NCBI RefSeq assembly: GCF_014207355.1
Contig: NZ_JACHEF010000001.1
Location: 1-64,000 of the forward strand
Reading direction: 5' to 3'
DNA length: 64,000 nucleotides
Source of the DNA: Mesorhizobium sangaii
Lineage (GTDB): Bacteria > Pseudomonadota > Alphaproteobacteria > Rhizobiales > Rhizobiaceae
A model generated the notes under the pieces. That model saw only the letters and a program-made list of their open reading frames with translations, did not search any database and was not told where the DNA came from. The position numbers and the translations under genes were made by a program. This document shows positions 42,358-52,737 of the stretch, in pieces. How positions within the stretch are numbered: the first letter of the stretch is position 1; each line of letters opens with the position of its first letter.

Positions 42358-42486
42358 CATCTCTGGCGGGTGCAAAATAGCCAGCCGCCAGCATGGCATT
42401 GGCTGCACCTAGAGGTTGCATCAGAGTATCCCGTCTTGGTCAAGGACTGGTGGTACCCATTTGCGGTCGTCCCGAAAAAAAAGGCT

Positions 42487-43416
42487 CTACGGCGCGAAGA
42501 TCGACCAGTTCATCATCCTGGCCAGCTTTTCCAGCGCGATCGAGCCCAGCTTGGAATTGCCGTTGGCGTTGAGGCCGGGCGACCAGACGGCGAGCGAGGC
42601 TACGCCCGGCACGATGCCCAGTATGCCGCCGCCGACGCCGCTCTTGCCGGGAATCCCGACGCGGAAGGCAAAGTCGCCCGATCCGTCGTAATGGCCGCAG
42701 GTCAGCATCATGGCACCGATGCGGCGAGCCCGCTCGGCCGACACCACGCTATGTCCGGTCGCCGGGTTCTTGCCGCCATTGGCGAGAAAGCGGCCGGCGA
42801 GCGCCAATTGCCGGCAGCTCATGGCGATGGCGCAGTGGTGGAAATAGACACCCAGCGCCAACTCCGGCGCATGGTTGAGATTGCCGAAGGATTTCATGTA
42901 GTTGGCAAGCGCGAAGTTGCGATAGCCGGTGGCCCGTTCGGAGGCCGCGACCTCGCGGTCGATAACGATCGTCTCGTCATCGGCCAGGAACTGGATGAAA
43001 CGCAGGATTTCGCCGATCGCCTCGCGCGGTTGGTGGCCGGCAAGCAGGATGTCGGAAACGACGATGGCACCGGCATTGATGAACGGATTGCGCGGAATGC
43101 CGTTCTCATGCTCGAGCTGGACGATCGAGTTGAACGGATTGCCCGACGGCTCGCGTCCGACCCGTTGCCACAGCGCATCGCCGACATTGCCGAGCGCCAG
43201 CGTCAAGGTGAACACTTTCGAGATGCTCTGGATCGAAAAGGCCTGATCGGCGTCACCCGCCATCAGCACGCGGCCGTCATTGGTGACGGCGGCAATGCCG
43301 AACTTCTGGGGATCGACCTTGCCCAGCTGCGGAATGTAGGTGGCAACATCGCCGCGGTCGGTGCGTTCGGCCATTTCGGCGGCGACTTCGGCGAGCGCCT
43401 GTTCGAGTTCCGGCAT
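42487..43416 (-). CDS. glsA: Glutaminase
   Basis: A 309-residue serine-dependent glutaminase (beta-lactamase-like fold). The catalytic SxxK motif is in [16 protein letters not shown] (about residues 62-68). Conserved substrate residues are in [56 protein letters not shown] and the C-terminal [20 protein letters not shown]. It hydrolyses glutamine to glutamate and ammonia. Length is normal. It lies 4 bases downstream of the aminotransferase stop-start junction region, in the same direction, so both may share a transcript that handles amino nitrogen. Confidence 0.95.
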   Translation of the reverse strand: MPELEQALAEVAAEMAERTDRGDVATYIPQLGKVDPQKFGIAAVTNDGRVLMAGDADQAFSIQSISKVFTLTLALGNVGDALWQRVGREPSGNPFNSIVQLEHENGIPRNPFINAGAIVVSDILLAGHQPREAIGEILRFIQFLADDETIVIDREVAASERATGYRNFALANYMKSFGNLNHAPELALGVYFHHCAIAMSCRQLALAGRFLANGGKNPATGHSVVSAERARRIGAMMLTCGHYDGSGDFAFRVGIPGKSGVGGGILGIVPGVASLAVWSPGLNANGNSKLGSIALEKLARMMNWSIFAP

Positions 43417-43420
43417 GGTG

Positions 43421-44569
43421 CTACCTCAACCAGCGTTCAATGCGCGCCATCGCCTCGACCATGTCGTCGTGGCTGCCGGCATAGGAGAAACGCATCGTGC
43501 GGTGCCCCGCCTGGGTGTCGAAGTCGCGGCCAGGCGTCGCCGCGACATGCGCCTGCGCCAACATCTTTCGCGCGAAGGCCATGCTGTCGTTGGTGTGCCT
43601 GGTGACATCGCAAAAGGCATAGAAGGCGCCGTCCATCGGTGCCGCCAGCGGAAAGCCGAGTTCCGGGAGGCGTTTCATCAACAGCTCGCGATTCCAGGCA
43701 TAGCGGCCTTTCACCGCTTCCAGCTCCTCAGTCGCCTTGAACGCCTCGATCGCGGCGATCTGCGACAGTTCCGGCGGCGAGATGTAGAGGCTTTGGGCGA
43801 CGCGCTCGACCGGCCGCACCAGCTCTTCGGGCAACACCATCCAGCCGATGCGCCAGCCGGTCATGCAGTAATATTTCGAGAACGAGTTGATGACCGTCAC
43901 GTCGCCGCCATAGGCAAGTGCGGTGGTGTCGGGGGCGGCATAGGCCAACCGATGGTAGATTTCGTCGGAAATCACGGCGATGCCGAGTTCCTGCGCCGTC
44001 CTCACCAGGGCCGCCAGTTCATCGGCCGGTATCACCGCGCCGGTCGGATTGGCCGGACTTGCAAACAGCACGCCTTTCAGCGGCTTTTCGCGATGCGCGG
44101 TTTCCAGATGGCCGGCATGCAGGTAGGCGGCGTCGCCGAGCTCGATCTCGACCACGTCGATGCCGAGTGCGGCCATGATGTTGCGATAGGCGGGATAGCC
44201 GGGCGCGGCGATGGCGACGCGGTCGCCCGGATCGAACATCGCCAGGAAGGCAAGGTTGAAGGCGGCCGACGATCCGGTGGTCACCGCGATGCGGCTCGGT
44301 GGAATATCGAGGCCATAGTGATCGGCGTAGTGTTCGGCGATCGCCTTGCGTAGCGCGGCGAGGCCGAGCGTGTCGGTGTAGCCGATGCGTCCGTCCTGCA
44401 AGGCCTTGGCCGCCGCCGCGCGAACGCCCACCGGCGCCGGGTCGGAGGGCTGGCCGACGGCCATGGAAACAACCGGCACGCCCTGGGCCTTCAGGCGGTT
44501 TGCCACGGCCAGAATGTCCATGGCATGGAAGGGCTCGACATTGCCACGACGTGAGAGCGAAACGACCAT
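43421..44569 (-). CDS. PLP-dependent aminotransferase (class I/II)
   Basis: A 382-residue fold-type I aminotransferase. It shows [20 protein letters not shown] near the N-terminus, [20 protein letters not shown] (phosphate cradle), [29 protein letters not shown] (Asp/Tyr for PLP) and the Schiff-base lysine in [18 protein letters not shown], with RFSYAG near the end. It belongs to the aspartate/alanine-type aminotransferase subgroup; the amino-acid substrate cannot be fixed. Its stop lies 4 bases before the glutaminase start, which implies co-transcription. Confidence 0.92.
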   Translation of the reverse strand: MVVSLSRRGNVEPFHAMDILAVANRLKAQGVPVVSMAVGQPSDPAPVGVRAAAAKALQDGRIGYTDTLGLAALRKAIAEHYADHYGLDIPPSRIAVTTGSSAAFNLAFLAMFDPGDRVAIAAPGYPAYRNIMAALGIDVVEIELGDAAYLHAGHLETAHREKPLKGVLFASPANPTGAVIPADELAALVRTAQELGIAVISDEIYHRLAYAAPDTTALAYGGDVTVINSFSKYYCMTGWRIGWMVLPEELVRPVERVAQSLYISPPELSQIAAIEAFKATEELEAVKGRYAWNRELLMKRLPELGFPLAAPMDGAFYAFCDVTRHTNDSMAFARKMLAQAHVAATPGRDFDTQAGHRTMRFSYAGSHDDMVEAMARIERWLR

Positions 44570-44714
44570 TTAACCAGTATTCCCGATGGTTGAAGGCGCC
44601 AAACTCGGGCGCATGCGCCGCACAAATGCCCGATTGATGTGAGGATCACAAGTTGAGGAAGTTTCCGGCGCCGACTTTTCATCTTTCGCCCGCTCGTCTA
44701 CCAGTGGAACCGTC

Positions 44715-46109
44715 ATGTTGAGCCGACCCAGATCGACGATTGCCCGGACAGCGCGCGTCTTCGCGACGCTTTCGCTTGGCGTTGCCGTCGCGTTGGCGGA
44801 TTCGGTCAGCGCCTTCGCCCAGAACGTGCCTGTGGTACGCGACGCCGAGATCGAGGCGCTGGTGCGCGACTATGCGCGGCCGATCTTCAAGGCGGCAGGA
44901 CTGGCGAACGACGGCATCGACATCGTGCTGGTTAACGACCAGAGTTTCAACGCCTTCGTCACCGGGCGCCGGCTGTTCATCAACACCGGCGCGCTGATGA
45001 CGGCCGAGACACCCAACGAGATCATCGGCGTCATTGCCCACGAAGCCGGCCATATCGCCGGCGGCCACCAGCAGAAGCTGCGCGAACAGCTCGAACGTGC
45101 CAAGACGATGGCCATCATCGCCACATTGCTAGGGGCCGGCGCAATGGTCGCCGGTGCCACCACCAACAGCCGCGGCCTTGCCGGCGCCGGCATGGGCATG
45201 GCGGCTGGCGGCGGCGAGATGGCGCAGCGAAGCATCCTCGCCTATCAGCGCACCGAGGAGATAACCGCCGACCGCTCGGCGATCACCTATCTCAACGCCA
45301 CCGGGCAGTCCGGCATGGGCATGCTGAAGACGTTCCACCGTTTCCAGACGGCGCTGTCGCTGTCGGGCGCCCAGGTCGATCCCTACCGGATCAGCCATCC
45401 GATGCCGCAGGACCGTATCGCCAATCTCGAAGTGCTGGTGAAACAGAGCCCCAATGTCGACAAGGTCGACCCGCCGGCGCTGCAGCAGCGGCACGACATG
45501 ATGCGCATGAAGATCGCCGTCTATATGGAAGGCCAGGCGGGGTTGGCGCGGCTGATGCGCAAGATGCCCGGCAGCCTTGCCGCACAATATGGCGAAGCCG
45601 AGTCGACGTACCTGTTCGGCAACATCGCCACCGCGCTCGCCAAGACCAATGCACTGATCAAGGCGCAGCCGAAGAATGCATATTTCCAGGAACTGCGCGG
45701 CGACATCCTGATGAAGGCGAACAAGCCCAAGGAGGCCGCGGATGCCTACGCCAAGGCGGTCAGTCTCGACCCGGCGCGGTCGGGATTGCTACCTGTTTCC
45801 CTTGGCCAGGCGCTGATGGCCGTCGGTACGCCTGAATCCCTCAAGAAAGCCGTCGTGCAGATCAACAATGGTCTGCAGCGAGACAAGGAAAATGCAGCCG
45901 GTTACCGTTATCTTGCACAGGCCTATGGCGAACTGAGTGACATACCGGGCGCAGAACTTGCCACCGCTGAAGGTCATTTCTATTCCGGCAACTACAAGGA
46001 TGCTAAGATCTTCGCCATGCGGGCACAGCAGCAGATGAAGCGCGGCGAACCGCGCTGGCTTCGCGCCCAGGACATCATAAACTACGCACCATCGACCAAG
46101 ATCAAGTGA
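44715..46109 (+). CDS. M48 family metalloprotease with TPR region (BepA-like)
   Basis: A 464-residue periplasmic protein with a signal peptide (about residues 14-36, ending SAFAQ). The zinc protease motif HEAGH is at residues 109-113, with the third ligand in EEITADRSAITYL (about 182). A glycine-rich hydrophobic loop lies between (LGAGAMVAGATTNSRGLAGA). The C-terminal half (about 295-455) has tetratricopeptide-like helices (ELRGDILMKANKPKEAADAY). This matches BepA/YfgC, which cleaves or chaperones misassembled outer-membrane proteins such as LptD. Rhizobial homologues are often followed by a DsbA-family gene, as here. Confidence 0.93.
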   Translation: MLSRPRSTIARTARVFATLSLGVAVALADSVSAFAQNVPVVRDAEIEALVRDYARPIFKAAGLANDGIDIVLVNDQSFNAFVTGRRLFINTGALMTAETPNEIIGVIAHEAGHIAGGHQQKLREQLERAKTMAIIATLLGAGAMVAGATTNSRGLAGAGMGMAAGGGEMAQRSILAYQRTEEITADRSAITYLNATGQSGMGMLKTFHRFQTALSLSGAQVDPYRISHPMPQDRIANLEVLVKQSPNVDKVDPPALQQRHDMMRMKIAVYMEGQAGLARLMRKMPGSLAAQYGEAESTYLFGNIATALAKTNALIKAQPKNAYFQELRGDILMKANKPKEAADAYAKAVSLDPARSGLLPVSLGQALMAVGTPESLKKAVVQINNGLQRDKENAAGYRYLAQAYGELSDIPGAELATAEGHFYSGNYKDAKIFAMRAQQQMKRGEPRWLRAQDIINYAPSTKIK

Positions 46110-46181
46110 ACCTTCCGGCAGCGCGCTGCGACACAGTCAGACGAACCGGGCCGTAAAAAACAGGTAGAAGGAACAGGAACG

Positions 46182-46985
46182 ATGAAAAAGGCACTGCTGC
46201 TGGGCACCACGGGGGCCGTGGCCGCCCTGGCCATGCTGGCTTTCGGATTCGTGGCCGGAAACCCACAGATTGCCAAGGCCGGTACGGCGCAGCCGGCCCA
46301 GACGGCAGCGGCCGACACCAAGATCGACCGCACCGAGGTCGAAGGCATCATCCGCGACTATCTGTTGAAGAACCCGGAAGTGCTTCTGGAGGTTCAGGAC
46401 GCGCTCGAAGCCAAGCAGAAGGAAGAGCAGCGCATCGCCCATATGGGCGTCATCAAGGATGCCAAGGACCAGATCTTCAACTCGGCCTTCGACGGCGTCG
46501 TCGGCAACCCGAAAGGCAAGGTCACCATCGTCGAGTTCTACGATTACAATTGCGGCTTCTGCAAACGCGCCATCGACGACATGCGGGCGCTGACCAAGTC
46601 CGATCCGGACCTGCGCTTCGTGCTCAAGGAATTCCCGATCCTCGGACCGGATTCGCAGAAGGCGAGCGTGGTTTCGATGGCGTTCCACCTGATGAAGCCG
46701 GAAAAGTATGGTGAGTTCCACAACGCGCTGCTCGGCGGCCAGGGACGCGCCACCGAGGCGGCGGCGATCAAGATCGCGCTTTCGCTCGGCGCCGACGAAG
46801 CGACGCTGCGCGAGAAGATGAAGGACCCGTCGATCAACGAGGCCTTCTCCAAGACCTACGATCTTGCCAACAAGCTGGCGATCACCGGAACGCCGTCCTA
46901 TGTGGTCGGCAACGAGGTGGTGTTCGGGGCGCTTGGACAGGAAGTGCTGGCTGAAAAGATCGAGGCGGCGAAAGCCGCGCTCTGA
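46182..46985 (+). CDS. DsbA-family thiol-disulfide oxidoreductase
   Basis: A 267-residue secreted thioredoxin-fold protein with an N-terminal hydrophobic signal (MKKALLLGTTGAVAALAMLA). A helical linker (about 50-95) precedes the DsbA-like domain with active-site CGFC at residues 124-127 (EFYDYNCGFCKRAIDDM). The cis-proline loop is ITGTPSYVVGNEVV. It resembles the ScsC/BdbD-type proteins of alphaproteobacteria, whose N-terminal helix can mediate oligomerisation. It probably introduces or isomerises disulfides in the periplasm. It lies 72 bases after the M48 gene, and both act on envelope-protein folding. Confidence 0.93.
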   Translation: MKKALLLGTTGAVAALAMLAFGFVAGNPQIAKAGTAQPAQTAAADTKIDRTEVEGIIRDYLLKNPEVLLEVQDALEAKQKEEQRIAHMGVIKDAKDQIFNSAFDGVVGNPKGKVTIVEFYDYNCGFCKRAIDDMRALTKSDPDLRFVLKEFPILGPDSQKASVVSMAFHLMKPEKYGEFHNALLGGQGRATEAAAIKIALSLGADEATLREKMKDPSINEAFSKTYDLANKLAITGTPSYVVGNEVVFGALGQEVLAEKIEAAKAAL

Positions 46986-47133
46986 TCTTGCTCACGAGCG
47001 CATTCTCACGGGCACATTCCGCGCGTTGTGGACAGTGAAAGAACGCACTTGCGCTCTTTTCGCAGGCGTCTATGCCCATTATAGAGGGCCCAGCGCGCCG
47101 GCTTGATGTCGGCGCCGGGAAAGGTCGGCTTTT

Positions 47134-47568
47134 TTGAAAACGGTTTTCGTCCTGAACGGTCCCAATCTCAACGCGCTCGGCAAGCGCGAGCCGGGCATCT
47201 ATGGCGGCAAGACGCTTGCCGCGATCGCCGAGGACTGCAAACAGGCCGGCACAGCACTTGGGCTCGAGATCGATTTCCGCCAGTCGAATCACGAGGGCGA
47301 CCTTGTCGACTGGATCCAGGAAGCCGGGGACAAGGCCGCCGGCATCGTCATCAATCCAGGCGCCTACAGCCACACCTCGATCGCTATCCACGACGCCATC
47401 CGCGCCATCGCGCCGCTGCCCGTCGCTGAAGTCCATCTTTCCAACATCCATGCGCGGGAACCATTCCGCCACGTGTCCATGGTCGCGCCGGTTGCCGTCG
47501 GCATGATCTGTGGCTTTGGGCCGCTCGGCTACACGCTGGCCCTGCAGGCGCTGGCCGCACGCCTATGA
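47134..47568 (+). CDS. aroQ: 3-dehydroquinate dehydratase, type II
   Basis: A 144-residue type II dehydroquinase: [20 protein letters not shown] (catalytic Tyr23 in the flexible lid), [37 protein letters not shown] and [17 protein letters not shown] (catalytic His near 100). It converts 3-dehydroquinate to 3-dehydroshikimate in the shikimate pathway. The start codon is TTG at 47134 behind GGAAAGG. It is followed after 26 bases by accB and accC, an arrangement common in alphaproteobacteria. Confidence 0.96.
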   Translation: MKTVFVLNGPNLNALGKREPGIYGGKTLAAIAEDCKQAGTALGLEIDFRQSNHEGDLVDWIQEAGDKAAGIVINPGAYSHTSIAIHDAIRAIAPLPVAEVHLSNIHAREPFRHVSMVAPVAVGMICGFGPLGYTLALQALAARL

Positions 47569-47594
47569 CCGGCCAACAAACAGAAGGCTCGAAA

Positions 47595-48053
47595 ATGTCG
47601 ATAAAGAAGACCGGTGTTGACCAGCAGCTGATCCGCGATCTGGCGGGCATACTGAACGACACCAACCTCACCGAGATAGAGGTTGAACTAGGCGACCTGA
47701 AGGTGCGTGTCTCGCGGCAGGCACCGGCCGTGCACGCGATCGCGGCACCGCAGCCGGCCTATGCACCGTCGGGCGCCCAGCCCATTGCCGCGGCAGCCCC
47801 CGCGGTGGTCGACGTGTCGAAGAACGCGGTCACCTCGCCGATGGTCGGCACCGCCTATCTGGCGCCATCGCCTGACGCCAAGGCGTTCATCGAAGTCGGC
47901 CAGAAAGTCAAGGAAGGCCAGACGCTGCTGATCATCGAGGCGATGAAGACGATGAACCAGATTCCTTCGCCGCGCGCCGGCACGGTGACGGCGATCCTGT
48001 TCGAGGATGCGACGCCGGTCGAATACGGCATGCCGCTCGTCGTGATCGAGTAG
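47595..48053 (+). CDS. accB: Acetyl-CoA carboxylase biotin carboxyl carrier protein
   Basis: A 152-residue BCCP. The N-terminal helical part is [20 protein letters not shown], an Ala/Pro-rich linker spans about 42-75, and the biotinyl domain spans about 78-152. The biotin-accepting lysine is Lys118 in the canonical EAMKTMN. It shuttles carboxyl-biotin between AccC and the carboxyltransferase in fatty-acid synthesis. The ATG at 47595 is preferred over the in-frame ATG at 47565, whose extra ten residues are atypical. accC begins 10 bases later. Confidence 0.96.
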   Translation: MSIKKTGVDQQLIRDLAGILNDTNLTEIEVELGDLKVRVSRQAPAVHAIAAPQPAYAPSGAQPIAAAAPAVVDVSKNAVTSPMVGTAYLAPSPDAKAFIEVGQKVKEGQTLLIIEAMKTMNQIPSPRAGTVTAILFEDATPVEYGMPLVVIE

Positions 48054-48063
48054 AGCGGGCCGG

Positions 48064-49407
48064 ATGTTCCAGAAGATCCTCATCGCCAATCGCGGCGAAA
48101 TCGCGCTTCGGGTGCTACGCGCCTGCAAGGAACTCGGCATCCAGACGGTGGTGGTGCATTCGACCGCCGACGCCGATGCCATGCATGTGCGGCTCGCCGA
48201 CGAAAGCGTCTGCATCGGGCCGCCGCCATCGCGCGACAGCTACCTCAACATCCATCAGATCGTCGCGGCCTGCGAGATCACCGGCGCCGATGCCGTGCAT
48301 CCGGGCTATGGCTTCCTGTCGGAAAACGCCAAATTCGCCGACATCCTGGCTGCCCACAACATCACTTTCATCGGTCCGTCCGGCGATCATATCCGCATCA
48401 TGGGCGACAAGATCGAGGCCAAGCGCACCGCAAAACGGCTCGGCATTCCGGTGGTGCCCGGTTCGGACGGTGCGGTCACCGATGAAAAGGAGGCCAAGCG
48501 CATTGCCGGCGAGATTGGCTATCCCGTGATCATCAAGGCGTCGGCCGGCGGCGGCGGACGCGGCATGAAGGTGGCGCATACTGAGGCCGACCTCGAGGTC
48601 GCCCTGCAGACGGCGCGCTCGGAGGCCGGCGCTGCCTTCGGCGACGATGCCGTTTACATCGAGAAGTACCTGGAAAAGCCGCGCCACATCGAGGTGCAGG
48701 TGTTCGGCGACGGTTTTGGCCGCGGCGTGCATTTCGGCGAGCGCGATTGTTCGCTGCAGCGCCGCCATCAGAAGGTCTGGGAAGAGGCGCCCTCGCCGGC
48801 CCTCAATGCCGAGGAGCGCGCGCGCATCGGCGGCGTCTGCGCCAAGGCCATCGCCGACCTCGGCTATTCCGGCGCCGGTACGATCGAGTTCCTGTACGAG
48901 AATGGCGAGTTCTATTTCATCGAGATGAACACGCGCCTGCAAGTCGAGCATCCGGTGACCGAAGCGATCACCGGCATCGACCTTGTGCATGAGCAGATCC
49001 GCGTGGCGTCTGGCGGCGGACTTTCGGTCAAGCAGGAAGACATCAAGTTCAACGGCCACGCCATCGAATGCCGTATCAACGCCGAGGATCCGCGCACCTT
49101 CACGCCCTCGCCCGGCACGATCACCCACTTCCATACGCCGGGCGGTCTCGGCATCCGCGTCGATTCCGGCGTCTATTCCGGCTACAAGATCCCGCCTTAC
49201 TACGACAGCCTGATCGGCAAGCTGATCGTGCATGGGCGCAACCGCGTCGAGTGCATGATGCGGCTGCGTCGCGCGCTGGATGAATTCGTCGTCGACGGCA
49301 TCAAGACGACGTTGCCGCTGTTTCGCGATCTCGTCGGCAATGCCGACATCGCCAATGGCGACTATGACATCCACTGGCTGGAAAAATATCTGGCCAAGGA
49401 AGAATAG
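48064..49407 (+). CDS. accC: Acetyl-CoA carboxylase, biotin carboxylase subunit
   Basis: A 447-residue ATP-grasp enzyme. The N-terminal biotin carboxylase domain is [20 protein letters not shown]. The glycine-rich ATP loop is [20 protein letters not shown]. Catalytic and metal residues are in [20 protein letters not shown] and [20 protein letters not shown], and the C-terminal domain includes [17 protein letters not shown]. It carboxylates the biotin on AccB with bicarbonate and ATP. Length matches the family, and tight spacing to accB and aat indicates one operon. Confidence 0.97.
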   Translation: MFQKILIANRGEIALRVLRACKELGIQTVVVHSTADADAMHVRLADESVCIGPPPSRDSYLNIHQIVAACEITGADAVHPGYGFLSENAKFADILAAHNITFIGPSGDHIRIMGDKIEAKRTAKRLGIPVVPGSDGAVTDEKEAKRIAGEIGYPVIIKASAGGGGRGMKVAHTEADLEVALQTARSEAGAAFGDDAVYIEKYLEKPRHIEVQVFGDGFGRGVHFGERDCSLQRRHQKVWEEAPSPALNAEERARIGGVCAKAIADLGYSGAGTIEFLYENGEFYFIEMNTRLQVEHPVTEAITGIDLVHEQIRVASGGGLSVKQEDIKFNGHAIECRINAEDPRTFTPSPGTITHFHTPGGLGIRVDSGVYSGYKIPPYYDSLIGKLIVHGRNRVECMMRLRRALDEFVVDGIKTTLPLFRDLVGNADIANGDYDIHWLEKYLAKEE

Positions 49408-49419
49408 TCCGGGGACGCG

Positions 49420-50037
49420 ATGACCCGCCCCTTCGCGCCCGGCTATCGCATCCCGACAGACCTTTTGCTCAAGGCCTACGCCTCGGGCGTGTTCCCGATG
49501 GCCGAAAGTGCCAGCGATCCGGAGGTGTTCTGGGTGCGGCCGGAAACGCGCGGCATCATCCCGCTCGACGGTTTCCACACTCCGAAAAGCCTTAGGAAAA
49601 CGATCAAGAAGCACCCTTTCGACATCCGTTTCGATTTCGATTTCGAAGCGACGATCGACGGCTGCGCCGAAAAGCGCGAGGAGCGCCGCTCGACCTGGAT
49701 CAATGCGCCGATCCGCGAAGCCTATGTGCAGTTGCACCGGATAGGGCATTGTCATTCGGTCGAGGCTTGGCGCGAGGACCGGCTGGTCGGTGGCCTCTAC
49801 GGTGTATCGCTTGGCCGGGTGTTCTTTGGCGAAAGCATGTTCGCCAGGGAGACGGACGCGTCCAAGACCTGCCTTTATTATCTCGTCGAGCGGTTGAAGA
49901 CGCGCGGCTTCGCTCTGCTTGACACGCAGTTCACCACCGAGCACCTAAAGCGCTTTGGCGCGGTCGACGTGCCGCGCGGCAAATACGAGAAAATGCTGGC
50001 CGACGCGCTGAAGGGCGAGGCCGTATTCTACCCCTGA
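49420..50037 (+). CDS. aat: Leucyl/phenylalanyl-tRNA-protein transferase
   Basis: A 205-residue enzyme of the N-degron pathway that adds Leu or Phe to proteins with N-terminal Arg or Lys, marking them for ClpS/ClpAP. Conserved elements are [100 protein letters not shown] and [16 protein letters not shown]. It follows accC by 12 bases. The accB-accC-aat-DUF2155-NDUFA12 neighbourhood is well known in alphaproteobacteria. Confidence 0.97.
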   Translation: MTRPFAPGYRIPTDLLLKAYASGVFPMAESASDPEVFWVRPETRGIIPLDGFHTPKSLRKTIKKHPFDIRFDFDFEATIDGCAEKREERRSTWINAPIREAYVQLHRIGHCHSVEAWREDRLVGGLYGVSLGRVFFGESMFARETDASKTCLYYLVERLKTRGFALLDTQFTTEHLKRFGAVDVPRGKYEKMLADALKGEAVFYP

Positions 50038-50049
50038 CGATCGAGCCGC

Positions 50050-50436
50050 TTACTTCCCGGCGGCGGCTTCCAGCGGCGTCTGCGAATGGAACATCATCTT
50101 CCAGCCGTTGACGCGATGGACGTAGCCGGTGCTGACCAGCGCCGCGTAGGGTTCGCCGTTCTCACGCGTCGCATGCGCCTCGTAGGTCAGCATGACAATG
50201 TCGCTGCCCGGCTCGATAATTCCCTTGAGCTCGATGTCGAGGTCGCGCCAACGGTTGGGCTTGGTCGCGGTCTTGGCGAGATCGGCATTGTCCATCGCCT
50301 TGGCCATCTGCGGAAACGCCACCAGGCATTCGGTGTCGGCATTGGCCGCGTAGTAGGCCGCGTCGCCGGTCCAGAACCCCTTCTCGAGTCCAAGCAATTC
50401 CGCCTTGTCGGCCATAATCCGCTTGCTGTCTGACAT
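50050..50436 (-). CDS. NTF2-like (DUF4440-type) protein
   Basis: A 128-residue protein with a cone-shaped NTF2-like fold signature: LLGLEKGFWTGDAAYYAANA at the N-terminus, PNRWRDLDIELKGIIEPGSD, VMLTYEAHATRENGEPYAAL and the C-terminal VHRVNGWKMMFHSQTPLEAA. Such small domains bind ligands or act as accessory subunits; no enzyme activity can be assigned. GGAGGA before the ATG at 50436 fixes the start. It is convergent with aat, with 12 bases between the ends, and lies 75 bases downstream of the DUF2155 gene. Confidence 0.8.
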   Translation of the reverse strand: MSDSKRIMADKAELLGLEKGFWTGDAAYYAANADTECLVAFPQMAKAMDNADLAKTATKPNRWRDLDIELKGIIEPGSDIVMLTYEAHATRENGEPYAALVSTGYVHRVNGWKMMFHSQTPLEAAAGK

Positions 50437-50511
50437 TGGAATATCCTCCATGCGCATGAATGCGCCATCGTCCGTGGTCCAACGCATGGTGGCCACGACG
50501 GTTCCAGAGGA

Positions 50512-51126
50512 TCAGTTGGCTTCGGTGGTATCCGGTTCGGTGGTATCCGGTTCCGTGATGGCCGGTTCCGTGGCATCGGGCTGTGCCACATCCGGAGTGG
50601 CGGCAGGCTTCGGCTTGGCCGCGGCAGGCTTCGACGCGTCGGCTTTGGTAGCGTCCGCCTTGGCGCCGTCGGGCGCCGGCACGTCCGACTTCTGCTTGCA
50701 TTCCTTTAGCCAGACGTCATAGACGGCATGCTCGACGGCGTTGAGGCCAGGGCTTTCGGCAAACATCCAGCCGGTGAAGATGCGGCGGATCTTCCGGTCG
50801 AGCGTGATCTCGTCGACCTCGACGAAGGAATCGGTCTTTGGCTCCTCGGTCTGCGGCCGCGAATAGCAGACGCGCGGCGTCACCTGCAAAGCACCGAACT
50901 GCACCGTCTCGTCGATATAGACATCGAAGGTGATGATGCGGCCGGTGATCTTGTCGATGCCGGCAAACTCGGCGATGGGATTGGTCACCCGGTCCGATCC
51001 TGCGGGCGCCGCTGGCGCCGGTGCAGCGGGTGCCGGTTCTGGCGAAGCGGCAAAGGCCGCGGTGCTGAGGGCAAGACTGGCGGCTAGCGCCAGGCCGCCC
51101 GTCGATATTCGGTTGGAAAAACTCAT
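50512..51126 (-). CDS. DUF2155 family secreted protein
   Basis: A 204-residue protein with a signal peptide (about residues 8-27, LALAASLALSTAAFAA), an Ala/Pro-rich linker and the DUF2155 domain (about 55-150). The domain shows ITGRIITFDVYIDETVQFGA, CYSRPQTEEPKTDSFVEVDE and RRIFTGWMFAESPGLNAVEH. The tail is Ala/Lys/Pro-rich and ends in repeated TEPD units. The family is nearly confined to alphaproteobacteria and usually sits beside the NDUFA12 gene, as here. Its function is unknown; an envelope role is likely. Confidence 0.92.
   Translation of the reverse strand: MSFSNRISTGGLALAASLALSTAAFAASPEPAPAAPAPAAPAGSDRVTNPIAEFAGIDKITGRIITFDVYIDETVQFGALQVTPRVCYSRPQTEEPKTDSFVEVDEITLDRKIRRIFTGWMFAESPGLNAVEHAVYDVWLKECKQKSDVPAPDGAKADATKADASKPAAAKPKPAATPDVAQPDATEPAITEPDTTEPDTTEAN
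50523..50556 (-). repeat. 15-base tandem repeat in the DUF2155 gene tail
   Basis: On the plus strand GGTGGTATCCGGTTC occurs twice in succession, followed by a degenerate third copy. It encodes the TEPDT units at the protein C-terminus and is a possible slippage-prone site. Confidence 0.7.
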
Positions 51127-51268
51127 CTAGGGGTACCGGTGGTTCGCGCCCGGGTGATTCTGTCGATCGCCAAGGCTAGTCGCCGTTTTCTGATCAGCAA
51201 GCAGCTAAACACCAATTGTGGCGATAAAGGATCGGCCTGCACCTTGCGCGGTTACAAGTCGGGGGCCG

Positions 51269-51667
51269 TTACGATCCGGGTGTCCAGGCGTCGTAGTCGC
51301 CGGTGACCTGAGGCCGATGCTGATTGGTCAGCACCGAGCCTTTCGGGCGGTAGGCCGCCGGGGTGCCCGTCAGATTGGGCTGATGCGGCTTCTGCCAGTC
51401 GCGCGGCTGGTAGGTCTCGCTGGCCGGCGCGACATCGACACGGTGATGCATCCAGCCATGCCAGCCGGGCGGTATCGCGGAGGCTTCCGAATAATTGCGG
51501 TAGATGACCCAGCGGCGCGTGCGGCCTTCCGAATCGATGCCGCCTTCGTAATAGACGTTGCCCGTCTCGTCCTGGCCGACCTTCTTGCCGTGCCGCCAGG
51601 TGTGCAGGCGCGTTCCCAGCGTCTGGCTGTTCCACCAGGTGAAAAACTGCGTAAGGAAAGTCTTCAT
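51269..51667 (-). CDS. NADH:ubiquinone oxidoreductase subunit NDUFA12
   Basis: A 132-residue supernumerary complex I subunit of the B17.2/NDUFA12 family, present in mitochondria and alphaproteobacteria. Diagnostic segments are WWNSQTLGTRLHTWRHGKKV, GNVYYEGGIDSEGRTRRWVI, YRNYSEASAIPPGWHGWMHH and the C-terminal QKPHQPNLTGTPAAYRPKGS. It sits on the matrix or cytoplasmic arm, where it stabilises the complex. The core nuo genes are not in this window. It is followed by the DUF2155 gene after 142 bases. Confidence 0.95.
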   Translation of the reverse strand: MKTFLTQFFTWWNSQTLGTRLHTWRHGKKVGQDETGNVYYEGGIDSEGRTRRWVIYRNYSEASAIPPGWHGWMHHRVDVAPASETYQPRDWQKPHQPNLTGTPAAYRPKGSVLTNQHRPQVTGDYDAWTPGS

Positions 51668-51894
51668 CTCAGAACCCTCGCGCCAGCAGCGCCCGTTTCC
51701 TGCTTATGGCGTCAGGCCTTCGGGAAGGCAAGGGTTTTGCCGCAGCGAGCACGCAAATCGCCTGCCGGGAACCCGACACAAGCCCGTGATCCTCTCGACC
51801 GCAAGATGCACGCTTGCCAAGCCTTTGCGGTCTTTCTAAAGCTTTGCGCGCCCAAGCCGGTATCCAACCAGCGGCAGGCCGACGGAGGTGACGA

Positions 51895-52737
51895 TTGGGC
51901 GCGGAAATACCGACCACCGACATTCGTATCAGCGCCGACACGATTCGCCGCCACAAGGGCGGCACACCGATTGTCTGCCTTACCGCCTATACCTATCCCA
52001 TCGCCCGCTTGCTCGACGACCATGTCGACCTGCTCCTGGTCGGCGACAGCGTTGCCATGGTGCTGCACGGCCACGAGACGACGCTGGGCGCCTCGCTCGA
52101 GATGATGATCGCGCACGGGCAAGCGGTGATGCGCGGCTCGGCCAAGGCTTGTGTCGTCGTCGACATGCCGGCCGGCACCTATGAGGATTCGGCGGCGCAA
52201 GCCGTCGCCTCGGCGCGGCGCATGGTCGACGAAACAGGCTGCCAGGCGGTCAAACTCGAGGGCGGCGTCGGCATGGCCCGGCAGATCGCCGCAATCGTCG
52301 CTGCCGGTATTCCCGTCATGGGACATATCGGCCTCCAGCCACAATCTGTGGAGAAAGACGGCGGCTACAAGATCAAGGGACGCACCGAGGCGGCCGTTGC
52401 GGCTTTGGTTCGCGATGCACTCGCGGTCGAAAGCGCCGGAGCGTTCTCGGTGGTCATCGAAGGCACGGTCGAGACCGTCGCCGCCGACATCACCCGCCGC
52501 ATCGCCATTCCAACCATCGGCATCGGCGCCAGCGGCGACTGCGACGGGCAGATCCTGGTCATCGATGACATGGTCGGGCTGACCGTCGACCGGGTGCCGA
52601 AATTCGTCAAGGAGTATGCCGATCTGCGCAGCGTCATCTCGCACGCCGCCGGACGCTACGCAGCCGAGGTGCGAAGCCGGACATTTCCCGGCCCCGGCCA
52701 TGTCTTTTCAGCGACAAGGCACGGGGATGACGCATGA
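51895..52737 (+). CDS. panB: 3-methyl-2-oxobutanoate hydroxymethyltransferase (ketopantoate hydroxymethyltransferase)
   Basis: A 280-residue TIM-barrel enzyme that adds a hydroxymethyl group from methylene-tetrahydrofolate to alpha-ketoisovalerate, the first committed step to pantothenate. Motifs include IVCLTAYTYPIARLLDDHVD, LLVGDSVAMVLHGHETTLGA (metal-binding Asp), CVVVDMPAGTYEDSAAQAVA, AVKLEGGVGMARQIAAIVAA, VMGHIGLQPQSV and IPTIGIGASGDCDGQILVID. The start is a TTG at 51895 behind GGAGG with good spacing. It overlaps panC by 4 bases (ATGA). Confidence 0.96.
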   Translation: MGAEIPTTDIRISADTIRRHKGGTPIVCLTAYTYPIARLLDDHVDLLLVGDSVAMVLHGHETTLGASLEMMIAHGQAVMRGSAKACVVVDMPAGTYEDSAAQAVASARRMVDETGCQAVKLEGGVGMARQIAAIVAAGIPVMGHIGLQPQSVEKDGGYKIKGRTEAAVAALVRDALAVESAGAFSVVIEGTVETVAADITRRIAIPTIGIGASGDCDGQILVIDDMVGLTVDRVPKFVKEYADLRSVISHAAGRYAAEVRSRTFPGPGHVFSATRHGDDA

